Source: Arthrobacter ipis
GTDB lineage: Bacteria > Actinomycetota > Actinomycetes > Actinomycetales > Micrococcaceae
Length of the DNA: 64,000 nucleotides
Direction: 5' to 3'
Assembly (NCBI RefSeq): GCF_014694315.1
Contig: NZ_JAAOXD010000004.1
Span: 1-64,000, forward strand
Shown: piece after piece, positions 34,843-43,406 of the stretch
Numbering within the stretch: the first letter of the stretch is position 1
Layout: the number at the start of each line of letters is the position of its first letter
Translations under genes and position numbers: made by a program
The notes under the pieces: model-generated
Database searches by the model: none
What the model was told of the DNA's origin: nothing
What the model saw: only the letters and a program-made list of their open reading frames with translations

Positions 34843-35298
34843 ATGGAAGTCAAGAAGAATCCGCGCAACACCACCGAGTGGCAGAAGCGCACCAGGGCGA
34901 TGAAGGCCTACGCCAAGAAGAACAACCTGCCGTGCTGGATCTGTGGTGAGGCAATCCTCTTCGACGTGGAATACACCCACCCGCTGTCATTCACTGCCGA
35001 CCATGAAGAAGAGCTGGCAGCAGGTGGATCACTCCTGCGCGGTGCGAAGCTCCACCCGGCCCACCGCTCTTGCAACAGCAAGCGGAGCAACACCAGGGAA
35101 GCCCGAGAACGCCAGGGGCGCACAGTAGCTCCTACCAAGCGCAAGGTAGTGACTCACCGGCTCGGGAATGTCTCCGAGAGGGACTTCACAGCCGTAGCCC
35201 CGAACAAGAAGGCCAAGCCTGACCGCTACCGCACCCGCACTGGTGTCCTGACCACGATTGACTGGGACGGCACAAGCACTCCCCTCTACCGAAAGTAA
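34843..35298 (+). CDS. HNH endonuclease
   Basis: 151 residues. The HNH/zinc motif is visible: CWICGEAILFDVEYTHPLSF (CxxC), TADHEEELAAGG with the catalytic His, and HPAHRSCNSKRSNT with HxxCNxxR. The C-terminal third is basic. HNH enzymes of phages often sit beside terminase genes and assist packaging; here none is present, so the enzyme could serve cos cleavage with a helper terminase, or act on helper DNA. It is followed immediately by a strong terminator. Confidence 0.9.
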   Translation: MEVKKNPRNTTEWQKRTRAMKAYAKKNNLPCWICGEAILFDVEYTHPLSFTADHEEELAAGGSLLRGAKLHPAHRSCNSKRSNTREARERQGRTVAPTKRKVVTHRLGNVSERDFTAVAPNKKAKPDRYRTRTGVLTTIDWDGTSTPLYRK

Positions 35299-35300
35299 AG

Positions 35301-35340
35301 AAGAGCCCCGAGCGCAATGCTCGGGGCTCTTCCCCTTTCC
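35301..35340. terminator. Bidirectional terminator between HNH and tape measure genes
   Basis: AAGAGCCCCGAGC (35301-35313) pairs with GCTCGGGGCTCTT (35319-35331) around a 5-nt loop. Pyrimidine-rich runs follow on the plus strand (TCCCCTTTCC) and TTCTTTACTTT on the minus strand, so both convergent transcripts can end here. Confidence 0.9.
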
Positions 35341-35356
35341 CCCTCAGAAAGTCTTG

Positions 35357-37171
35357 TTACACCACCATGGAGTTCATCCTGCGAGCGACTGCCGACGCGT
35401 ATCCCTCCGGGTCCAGCGCGGGCATGGAAAAGTTGATGTTCGTCCCGGCGCCGAGGGGGCCAGAGGCAGACGAGCCTGCGTTTCCTCCGAAAGCAGCGAG
35501 GTCTGGGAATGCCTTGGGAGGCTTCACGGACGGCAGGGAGACCATGTTCTCCATAGAGTTCTTGATCTTCCCCTCCATCTTGTCAACACCGAGGATCAGA
35601 CCCTCACCGATGTTGACGCCATAGCCCTTGAATACCCTCGACGGAGAGTGGATCCCCAGGGCCTGCTCGAACGGCCCACGGATCGCGGCAGGGACGATGT
35701 TCAGGATCGCCCGGCCGATGGACCCCATCATGGAGCCGATACCGTCGATCAGACCCTGGATGATGTTCTTACCAATGCCGACGAGCCAGCCTCCAGCGCC
35801 GGCAAGTGCGCCGGTCACCTTCCCGGGAATATCCCGGATAAAGCCCATCATGCCGCCGATGCCGTTCGACACGCCGGTCTTGATTCCCGACCAGGCAGAG
35901 TCCAGGTGGCCCTTCATCCCATTCCAGATCCCCTCCCAGATGCCCTTGATGACACCGGTCACGTTCTGGATGTTCAGCTTCACTACAGTGATCGCGCCCG
36001 AGACGATGCTCTTGATGACACCCCACACACCCTGGAGGATGTTCTTGATACCGTTCCAGACACCGTTCCAGTCGCCCTTGATAAGGGCCGTAACCGTCTG
36101 AATGATGGACTTCATGATTCCCATCGCACCGGTCACGACGCTGACGACTGTCTTGAACACAGTGCTGAAGACAGGCATGAGGCCCCTCACGACCGGCGTC
36201 AGGGTAGTGATGAGGGCGTTGACCAGCGGCTGAATGGCGGACCAGACACCCACAAACCCCGCGCCGAACCTCTGGAGTATTGGCTGCATGGAACTGATCA
36301 GCGGTCCGATCATCCCTATGCCGGTAGACAGTCCGTTGACTGCTCCGGTGATAGCTGGCTTCATGGCGTCCAGGACGACCATCAGACCGGAGTTGATCGT
36401 CGCATTCAGGTTGCCGAGAGCACCCTCGAAGGTCTTCGTCGACTGGGCCGCTTCTACAGCGACAGGGCTTGAGCCGAGCTTCAGCAGGGAGGCATTGAAC
36501 TCCTGGGCAGTGATCTCACCCTTTGACATGGCGTCGCGGAAGTTGCCTGTGTAAGCGCCTGAAGCCTGGAGAGCCTTCTGCAGCTGACCTGCGCCGCCAG
36601 GAATGGCATCGGCGAGCTGGTTCCAGTTCTCAGTCGTAAGCTTGCCGGCTCCAGCAGTCTGGGTCATCACCATGGCAACGGACTTGAAGGTGTCGGCGTT
36701 ACCACCGGCGACAGCGTTCAGGTTGCCTGCTGCTGTCGTCAGACCTGTGTAGTTCTTGACGCCGTTGGAGGCGAGCTGGGCCATCATGTTCTGGATGGTC
36801 GGCAGGTCATAGACCGTCTGGTCGGCGTAGCCCTTCGCGGCCTTGGTGGCTGCGTCGATCTCCTTGGTGCTGAGACCGGCAAAGCTGAGGGAAGCCTTGA
36901 ACTTGTCGGCGGCGTCAGACGCGCTGGCGGCTTCTTCTACGAAGGGACTAAAGACAGCTGCTGCGGCACCGACTGCTGCACCGGCAAGGCCTCCCTTGAT
37001 GAGACCGCCCATCACGCCGGACATAAAGCCGCCGCTGGCTGACTTGCCTGTCTTGGACCCTGCCTGGGCTCCAACGCCGTCGACGCTGCTGAACGCCCGA
37101 CGGATTTCGCCGGACAAGCCCGACGTGTTGAGACTGACTGAGATGAATGCGGTGCCGAGTTCGGCGGCCAT
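35357..37171 (-). CDS. Lone phage tail tape measure protein
   Basis: 604 residues. The TMP pattern is clear: an N-terminal region ending in a TP901-type TMP core (AADKFKASLSFAGLSTKEID..., VYDLPTIQNMMAQLASNG, AGKLTTENWNQLADAIPGG, SKGEITAQEF), a membrane-active hydrophobic repeat region (VVSVVTGAMGIMKSIIQTVT) with Trp-Asn-Gly-type repeats (GDWNGVWNGIKNILQGVW, GIWEGIWNGMKGHLD), and a C-terminal HSPSRVFKGYGVNIGEGLI motif typical of TMP ends. AAGGAG lies 5 bases before the ATG. It is the only virion gene of the element and is transcribed against the others. Tail length scales with TMP length; 604 residues predicts a rather short tail. Confidence 0.92.
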   Translation of the reverse strand: MAAELGTAFISVSLNTSGLSGEIRRAFSSVDGVGAQAGSKTGKSASGGFMSGVMGGLIKGGLAGAAVGAAAAVFSPFVEEAASASDAADKFKASLSFAGLSTKEIDAATKAAKGYADQTVYDLPTIQNMMAQLASNGVKNYTGLTTAAGNLNAVAGGNADTFKSVAMVMTQTAGAGKLTTENWNQLADAIPGGAGQLQKALQASGAYTGNFRDAMSKGEITAQEFNASLLKLGSSPVAVEAAQSTKTFEGALGNLNATINSGLMVVLDAMKPAITGAVNGLSTGIGMIGPLISSMQPILQRFGAGFVGVWSAIQPLVNALITTLTPVVRGLMPVFSTVFKTVVSVVTGAMGIMKSIIQTVTALIKGDWNGVWNGIKNILQGVWGVIKSIVSGAITVVKLNIQNVTGVIKGIWEGIWNGMKGHLDSAWSGIKTGVSNGIGGMMGFIRDIPGKVTGALAGAGGWLVGIGKNIIQGLIDGIGSMMGSIGRAILNIVPAAIRGPFEQALGIHSPSRVFKGYGVNIGEGLILGVDKMEGKIKNSMENMVSLPSVKPPKAFPDLAAFGGNAGSSASGPLGAGTNINFSMPALDPEGYASAVARRMNSMVV

Positions 37172-37249
37172 GGGTGCTCCTTGAGGGGAATGAGGTGAGT
37201 TCCCCTACTCGCAGAGATGGTCCGTCCGCGAGGAGGGCGTTAAACGAAA

Positions 37250-37278
37250 GAACCCCTTGCCTCAGCGGCAGGGGGTTC
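37250..37278 (-). terminator. Terminator hairpin upstream of the tape measure gene
   Basis: GAACCCCTTGCC (37250-37261) pairs with GGCAGGGGGTTC (37267-37278) with one mismatch. Read on the minus strand it is followed by TTCTTTCGTTT, so it should stop amylase transcripts before they enter the tape measure gene. The element thus insulates its late gene from the host promoter. Confidence 0.75.
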
Positions 37279-37336
37279 CCTCATCCATTTTAGCGAGAAT
37301 GGTTCGCAACAGACGCCCGGTGGGGAGTGGAGTTTG

Positions 37337-37365
37337 GAACCAATGTCATCCGCGTCCGTGTACCA
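37337..37365 (+). mobile_element. attR of the serine-integrase element
   Basis: Element arm GAACCAATGTCA, crossover TC at 37349-37350, host arm CGCGTCCGTGTACCA. The host arm mirrors attL's TGGTACACG at the same distance (6 bases) from the TC. Confidence 0.85.
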
Positions 37366-38658
37366 GTCGTCGGCGGCGAAGAACGTCTCAAGCGCTTTGG
37401 CGTTCTGGCTTTTCGAGGCGAAATTGCGGGCTGCATCCTGGAACGGGAAGTCGAGGACCGCCTGCATCCTGTTGCGGGTAGTGAACTGGGAGGTGAAGCT
37501 CTTGGACGTGTCGAAGACCTCGCCGAACATGAAAAACTCGTCCTTGCCGTGCTCCCTGGCGTAGGCGAGGACGTCGGGCCCGAACTGCTGCCAGAATTCG
37601 TCATTGACGTGCTTCATCGTGTCGATGCGGAACCCGTCCACGCCGAAGTCCCGGATCCACGTCTCGTAGATGTCCGTCATGCCGGCCACGACCGTCGGGT
37701 GTTCGGTGAACAGGTCGTCAAGGCCGAAGAAATCGCCATAGAAGGAGTTCTCGCCCGCGAAGGTGGTGTCGCCGCGGTTGTGGTAGAGCGTCGGGTCATT
37801 GAGCCAGGCCGGAACCTTGAGGTGCTGTTCCGCCGGATCAAGCACGGGGGTGTACGGGAAGGAGGTCCCGGCGTCGAGCTTCGGGAAGTCCGCCTGGCCG
37901 GCGAAATCCCGATCATCGAAAGCGTTGCCCGAGGCGGTGCGGTACGGCTCCCTGTCCTTGGAGACGTAGCCGGTGCGGGCGCCCTCCTTGTAGCCGATGA
38001 CATCCGCGGTGTGGTTGGTGATGATGTCGAAGTACACCTTCATGCCGCGCGAGTGCGCCTCGTCGATCAGCGCTTTCAGTTCGGCGTTGGTGCCCAGGTG
38101 CGGATCGATCTGGGTGAAGTCCGTCACCCAGTAGCCGTGGTAGCCGGCGGAGTTGTCCTCGGGCTGGACCGCCTTGTTCTTGAAGCTCGGCGTCAGCCAA
38201 ATCGCCGTGGTCCCTAGCCCCTGGATGTAATCGATCTTGTCCAGCAGGCCGTTCAGGTCTCCGCCGTTGTAGAAGCCCTTGCGGGTGGGGTCGAAGCCGG
38301 AGACCATCGGGTCCGATCCCAGGCCGCCCTGGTCGTTGGCGGTGTTGCCGTTGCTGAATCTGTCCGCCATGACGAAGTAGAAATTCTCGCCCGTGACGGG
38401 AGTGCGGAGCGAATGGGCACTTGTTCCGGGTTTAGTGCCCGACGGCGGGCCCGGGGTTTTGGTGGCGGCCGCGGCTTGGGCCGATGCCTTGGTTGGCAGG
38501 GCTGCTGTGGTTGGCAGGGCCGGCGCGGGGACGGCCGACGCAGCCACCAGGACGGCTGCCCCCGCTGCCGCCAGAGTTGTTCGGGCGGACTTGGTGCGAA
38601 CGCCGGCGCGGCGCGAGGAATTCAGGCGCAGGAAATTCAAGCGAGGGACGGTGAGCAT
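37349..38658 (-). pseudogene. Alpha-amylase 5' fragment (gene split by the integrated element)
   Basis: The N-terminal 436 codons of a secreted GH13 alpha-amylase. ATG 38658 has GGAAGG 6 bases upstream. An N-terminal signal peptide (TTLAAAGAAVLVAASAVPAPA) precedes a Pro/Ala/Thr linker. GH13 motifs seen: DIITNHT (region I), GFRIDTMKH (nucleophile Asp, region II) and MFGEVFD (acid/base Glu, region III). Region IV (NHD) is on the other fragment, so this half cannot be active. Past the junction the frame continues 35 codons into element DNA and stops at 37240. Excision would rejoin the frame at the GAT codon. Confidence 0.94.
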
Positions 38659-38817
38659 GTTGGACCTTCCGCGAAACAACGCTGCTTGTCCGGGTGGGAA
38701 TGCCCGGAATCCGTTGGGTGCCGACGCGTCCAACGCAAGCCAGTTCACCTGCCACAGCTCCTGTGACGAGGCTGTATTGGAAATGACATATCTTGTATTG
38801 GTTTTGTCGATTGCGGT

Positions 38818-39861
38818 TTAGCTTGCCACAATCAGGGCCGTGGGGGAACCCGCAACGAGGCGGTCAATAGCGCCCTGCAGAAGGCCGGTCCGGGAGTCCA
38901 GGCGGAAGGTGGTGATGTCGTGGGAGCGCTCATGGGCTACGTGAAGCCATTCGCCGTGGACCAGGTGGTGGCGGGGCCAGTCGCCACCACTGGAGAAGTC
39001 GCAGACCGGGCTAAGCAGACTGCCCTCCGCCGACGGCGTCACTTCCAGCACGCTGATGCGGTTGGATCCCCGTATGCCGACGTAGGCGAAGCGCCCGTCC
39101 GCCGACAAGGCAATTTCGGCCGCAGAGTCCCCGTCCTTCGCGCCGTCGGAGGTGGCGGGACCTTGGCGGACCGGTTCGAACTTCCCTGATGACGAGGCTG
39201 CCCGGGCCGCGAAGACCTCGATGGAATACTCCGAGACCACGAACACCGTTCCATTGGAGTGCTGCACCAGGTGGCGGGGACCGCTGTCCTTCGGAAGCAC
39301 CACCTCGTGGTCCAGCGCCAGGCCCGTTGCGGGGACGTGGTTCCACACGCGGAGGAGGTCGTGGCCGAGGTCGGTGGTCATGATGCGGCCGTCTGCGAGT
39401 ACCAGGCTGGCGTGGGCACGGCTTGGGCGATCGTCCCGGTGCGGATCGCTGGATGGTGCCGCCGGAAGGCGGCGGGCGATGCCGCCGTCGTCCCCCAGTT
39501 CGTACAGCAACACTTGGCCGTCGCCCCAGCAGGCCACAATCAGGAACTTGCCTTGCGGATCGACGTTGACGTGGCAGGCGGCTTCGCCTGCCGGCCAGGG
39601 CTTGCCGACGGCTTCGAGGCCGAACTCTCCCCGCCGCCGGTACGCCTGAACGGTTTTGGCGTTCTCCCCGACGGCGTAAACCATCGGGAGTTGCCGGTGC
39701 ACAGCGACGAACGACGGCGAGTCCGCCTTTGCCGCCGTACCCCGCCAGGTGAGCGTCCCGTCAGCGTTGGCCGATACGGCCCCGATCCCGGCACCGTGGC
39801 CGCCGCTGTCCGCAGTGTAGGAGCCGGTCCAGATGAGCGTGTGGGCTTCGCTGTGGGTCAT
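38818..39861 (-). CDS. Lactonase-family seven-bladed beta-propeller protein
   Basis: A 347-residue cytoplasmic protein of the 6-phosphogluconolactonase (YbhE/Pgl-like) propeller family. Family motifs are WTGSYTADSGGHGAGIG at the N-terminus, FVAVHRQLPMVYAVGEN, ACHVNVDPQGKFLIVACWGDGQV, PRHLVQHSNGTVFVVSEYSIEV and WPRHHLVHGEWLHVAHERSHDITTF. No signal peptide. ATG 39861 was chosen over an upstream in-frame ATG because the blade pattern begins directly. The family includes true lactonases and uncharacterised proteins, so the reaction is uncertain. Confidence 0.85.
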   Translation of the reverse strand: MTHSEAHTLIWTGSYTADSGGHGAGIGAVSANADGTLTWRGTAAKADSPSFVAVHRQLPMVYAVGENAKTVQAYRRRGEFGLEAVGKPWPAGEAACHVNVDPQGKFLIVACWGDGQVLLYELGDDGGIARRLPAAPSSDPHRDDRPSRAHASLVLADGRIMTTDLGHDLLRVWNHVPATGLALDHEVVLPKDSGPRHLVQHSNGTVFVVSEYSIEVFAARAASSSGKFEPVRQGPATSDGAKDGDSAAEIALSADGRFAYVGIRGSNRISVLEVTPSAEGSLLSPVCDFSSGGDWPRHHLVHGEWLHVAHERSHDITTFRLDSRTGLLQGAIDRLVAGSPTALIVAS

Positions 39862-40076
39862 GGTCCCATCCTGCCAATAATTGCTGGATTGGGTGTCGGA
39901 TAACATGGATTTTTGCAGAGCCAGTTTCAGGACTGGGAACGTTTGAACTTACGGGAGGTGAGAACAATTCACGCAATTCCAGCTTGGGTTCTTCCTGCCC
40001 GCCGCCTCACGGACCGCCAAGGCTAGTCGGACGTATGCACGGAGGAGCGCCCATCATTCAACCGAAGGACGCCTCC

Positions 40077-40898
40077 ATGCCTGTTCAATCATTGCTCTCC
40101 CGCTCCACCGTCATCGGCAGGCTGCGCGCCGCCGGCTGTGTCTTTGCCGAAGATGAAGCGGACCTCCTTCTTTCCGCTGGCCTCGCCCCCAGCGAGCTGG
40201 CCGACGCCTTGCAGCGGCGGGTCGAGGGGTTTCCGCTCGAGCACATTCTCGGCTGGGCAGAGTTTTGTGGCCTGCGGATCAGGGTCGGGCCCGGAGTATT
40301 TGTGCCGCGGCGCCGGACGGAACTGCTGGCCCGCGAGGCAGCTGCGCTCCTAGGTGACGCGGGGGCAGGGGCCGCGGAGAGATCACCATCGGCCACGCCA
40401 GTTGTTGTTGACCTGTGCTGCGGCTCCGGAGCTGTGGGCACCGCGTTGGCGGCGCTGGTCCCGGGGATTGAGGTGCACGCCTCCGACGTCGACCCTGCCG
40501 CAGTGCGCTGTGCCCGCCTCAACGTCCTGCCAGCGGGCGGTGTGGTCCATGAGGGTGACCTGTACGCCGCGCTGCCCGCCCGGCTGCTAGGCAACGTTGA
40601 CATGCTGGCGGTCAATGCGCCGTATGTACCCACGGCTTCCATTAGCAGCATGCCTCATGAGGCACGAGTTCACGAGCCGCGGGTGTCGCTCGACGGAGGG
40701 CCCGACGGCCTCGACATCCAGCGCCGGGTGATTGCGGGAGCGGGTGCCTGGCTCAGGCAAGGCGGGCACCTACTCATTGAAACGAGCCGGCTGCAGGCTC
40801 CGGACACAGCCGCGGCCATGGTCGGTGGGGGCCTGAACCCTCGGATCGCAATGTCGGCTGAGTTGGACGCGACAGTGGTGATAGGGCAACTGCTGTAA
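40077..40898 (+). CDS. PrmC/HemK-like protein N5-glutamine methyltransferase
   Basis: A 273-residue SAM-dependent methyltransferase. VVDLCCGSGAVGTAL is motif I and EVHASDVDPAAVRCARLN motif II. The catalytic NPPY motif is replaced by VNAPYVPT (NAPY), a substitution typical of the actinobacterial paralogue annotated as putative N5-glutamine methyltransferase. The N-terminal helical domain (LGWAEFCGLRIRVGPGVFVPRRRTE) matches release-factor methyltransferases. GAAGGA precedes ATG 40077. Whether it modifies release factors is uncertain. Confidence 0.87.
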   Translation: MPVQSLLSRSTVIGRLRAAGCVFAEDEADLLLSAGLAPSELADALQRRVEGFPLEHILGWAEFCGLRIRVGPGVFVPRRRTELLAREAAALLGDAGAGAAERSPSATPVVVDLCCGSGAVGTALAALVPGIEVHASDVDPAAVRCARLNVLPAGGVVHEGDLYAALPARLLGNVDMLAVNAPYVPTASISSMPHEARVHEPRVSLDGGPDGLDIQRRVIAGAGAWLRQGGHLLIETSRLQAPDTAAAMVGGGLNPRIAMSAELDATVVIGQLL

Positions 40899-40925
40899 CC
40901 CCTAGAAGCTCTGGGGTTAACCTCT

Positions 40926-41247
40926 GTTGGTGGACACCTGAAGTAGCGGGATCCTTGGATTCTGCGGGAAGGTGTTCTTGTGAGCACGACACGACGTAAA
41001 TTCACTCCGGAGTACCGGCGGGAGGCCGCGCGCCTGGTGATTGATACAGACAGGCCGGTCGCACCGGTGGCTAGGGAGCTGGGTCTGGGTGAGCAGTTGC
41101 TGGGACGGTGGGTGGCCCAGGAACGGGCGCGTCTGGCGGCCCCTGAAGAGTTCGCGGCGGCGGAGACAGAGAAGTCGGAGCTCGAGCGGTTGCGCCGGGA
41201 AAACGCGCAGCTGCGGATGGATAACGAGTTCCTGGGAAAAGCCGCAG
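40926..41247 (+). mobile_element. IS3-family remnant (left end and partial orfA)
   Basis: An IS3-like left end (TGGTGGACACCTGAAGT around 40928) is followed 40 bp later by orfA (GTG 40980), whose product starts MSTTRRKFTPEYRREAARLVI, an IS3 HTH, and reaches the leucine-zipper region (ERLRRENAQLRMDNEFLGKAAA). At 41247 the sequence switches abruptly to BREX pglX. No orfB and no right end are present. Confidence 0.85.
40980..41247 (+). pseudogene. Truncated IS3-family transposase orfA
   Basis: About 89 codons of an IS3 OrfA remain (HTH 5-60, coiled coil 60-89). The last residues normally lead to FFAKEQ or similar; here the frame runs into pglX DNA in the wrong phase and stops at 41318. Without orfB it cannot transpose. 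Confidence 0.85.
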
Positions 41248-43356
41248 CTCGTCGCCAACCCCCCCTACATGGGCTCCGGCAACATGGGACCCAAACTCGC
41301 CGAGTTTGCCAAACGTGAATACCCCGATTCGAAGTCCGACCTGTACGCCATGTTCATCGAGAGGAATCGTGAATTCCTAGCCATTCACGGGTTGTCCGCC
41401 CTCGTGACTATGCACTCATGGATGTTCCTTTCTGGATACCGGCGCCTGCGGGCAAATTTGCTCAAGGATTGCGCCATAAGTTCAATGGCTCATCTCGGTA
41501 CCAACGGGTTCGGTTCAATTGGCGGTGACGTGGTTTCTACAGCCGCGTTCGTGGCTAATAACGCTGGCGCACCTGGCCTTGCAGGATCCTATGTTCGGTT
41601 GGTGGCCGAAGTCAACGAGTTGAAAAAGTCCCATGCATTGAGGAAAGCCGCACTAGACCCCTCCTCGGATAATGTATTTTGGATGTCAGGCCGCGACTTT
41701 CTAGCACTGCCCAACGCTCCCATAGCCTACTGGATAGGGCCCAGCCTCAGATCTGCATTCTTGGATAGGCCGGCGGTCGGAACCATCGCTGACTCACGAT
41801 GTGGCATGAATACCGGAGATAACGGCCGTTTCATTCGCGAATGGTGGGAAGTCAATATTGCAGACTTTGGGCCCAACATGGGTTCGCTAGATGAAGCGCA
41901 CGACTCCGGACGGAAGTGGTTTCCCTATAACAAGGGCGGAACTGCTCGTCGATGGTATGGCAATCAGCAGTCTGTTATATCTTTTGACCGGGAGAACTAT
42001 CTCATATTGGCGCAACAGGGAAATAAACTCCCTTCGCGGGATTATTATTTCAGGTCGTGTGTGTCTTGGTCAAAGATCGGAGCCGGTCGCCCAGCGTTTA
42101 GATACTTCCCCCCGGGATTTATTTTTGATGGCGCGGGAATGTCGGCGTTCGTGGATGGAAGCGAGCTGCTCCTGCAACTGACTTCATATCTGAATTCGAA
42201 CGCTGCCACCTTGGCTCTGGAGGCCATAGCACCGACGATGAATATTCAGGCCGGTGATATAGCGGATCTACCAGCGCCCTCGGACGAGGACGCCTCGAGC
42301 GCAGCGGAAGTTGCGTCTCGACTAATCGAGATACACAGGATCGACTGGAACTCTTCGGAAATTTCGTGGGAGTTCCGGGCAAGTCCGCTCATGTCAGAGG
42401 GCGCTTCCTGTCAGTCCCTCGCGACTTCCGTCGATGCATTGGCCAGCACGTGGAGCGAATTGTCCCTACAGTCTCTTAGACTGGAACTTGAAAATGACAG
42501 AAATCACAATGCTCGTTTCGGACTCACCGAGGGCTTACACAACGAACGATCCCTCAAGGACATCACTCTTTCCAATAATTCCGCTAACAGGTTTTCATTG
42601 GCCGACCCGGCAGATGCGGATCAGTTCCAGCGGACCGGCTACGTTCGCGATCTAATTTCGTACGCTGTAGGTTGCATGTTTGGCCGCTACAGTCTGGACA
42701 ATCCGGGCCTGGTATTGGCAAACCAAAACGAGTCATTAGCGGACTACTTGGAGAAGGTCGTTTCGCCGTCATTCATGCCCGATGAGGACAACGTGCTTCC
42801 GGTCCTGTCTGACAGCTGGTTCGAGGATGACATTGTTGAGCGGTTCCGGGAATTCCTGAAGGTGTCCTTTGGTGCTGAGCATTTTGAGGAGAACCTTCGG
42901 TTCGTCGAGGATGCTTTGGGTAAGGACATTCGGCAGTATTTTGTTCAGGACTTCTACAAGGACCACGTCCAGCGGTACAAGAAGCGCCCGATCTACTGGT
43001 TGTTCTCCTCGCCGAAGGGCTCCTTTAATGCGCTCATCTATATGCACCGGTACCGGCCGGACACGGTGAGCCTGGTGTTGAACGACTACCTCCATGAGTT
43101 CCAGGCGAAGCTGAGGGCCCGTCGGACGAATGTGGAGCAGGTGGCAGTGTCGATGGTGTCGACGGTGAAGGAGCAGGCGGCTGCCCGGAAGGAATCCGAG
43201 CAGATCGGGAAGGTCCTGCTGGAGTTGGAGGAGTGGGAGCAGAACGTGCTATACCCGCTGGCGACCGAACAGATCGAGATTGACCTGGATGACGGGGTCA
43301 AGGCCAACTATCCCAAGTTCGGCGCCGCCCTTAACAACAAATACACGGGCTTCTAA
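41248..43356 (+). pseudogene. pglX: BREX adenine methyltransferase pglX, 5'-truncated
   Basis: About 700 C-terminal residues of PglX. The first residues after the IS junction are LVANPPYMGSGNMGPKLAEF, the NPPY catalytic motif, so the SAM-binding motif I and whole N-terminal half are lost. Downstream segments typical of PglX remain (FDGAGMSAFVDGS..., FRYFPPGFIF, KRPIYWLFSSPKGSFNALIYMHRY, LEEWEQNVLYPLATEQIEIDLDDGVKANYPKFG near the end). Intact PglX has about 1200 residues. The base composition is visibly lower in GC than the flanking chromosome. A protein started inside the IS frame would not be a working methyltransferase. Confidence 0.9.
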
Positions 43357-43406
43357 TGGTGGCTGCACTCACTGGCAACGGATTGCACATGGACGAGGGG
43401 AACACC

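Larger units (their letters stand above)
26913..37348 (+). mobile_element. Integrated 10.4-kb phage-satellite-like element in the alpha-amylase gene
   Basis: The 10,436-bp insert is bounded by attL and attR with a two-base TC crossover. Content in order: large serine integrase, Cys/His protein (minus), a 1.2-kb gene-free origin-like region, HTH protein, primase-polymerase/P4-type helicase, five small proteins, a 287-residue unknown, HNH endonuclease, a terminator, then a lone tail tape measure protein on the minus strand. No major capsid, portal, terminase, lysis or other tail gene is present. Replication genes plus a single virion gene fit a phage satellite better than a decayed prophage, because all frames are intact and closely packed. 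Confidence 0.9.

Noticed and set aside
35258..36472. Long plus-strand frame rich in His/Asp opposite the tape measure gene
   Set aside because: It is antisense to a well-supported gene; the His/Asp richness is a by-product of the repeat structure.
26916..37347. ACATTG / CAATGT shared by both element ends as the recombination core
   Set aside because: Using it leaves the amylase out of frame; the TC within GAT restores the frame and is the common centre of symmetry of both attB and attP.
26913..37348. Interpretation as a complete or ordinary decayed prophage
   Set aside because: There is no terminase, portal, capsid, tail shaft, baseplate or lysis gene, while every frame is intact and replication genes are of the satellite/plasmid type.
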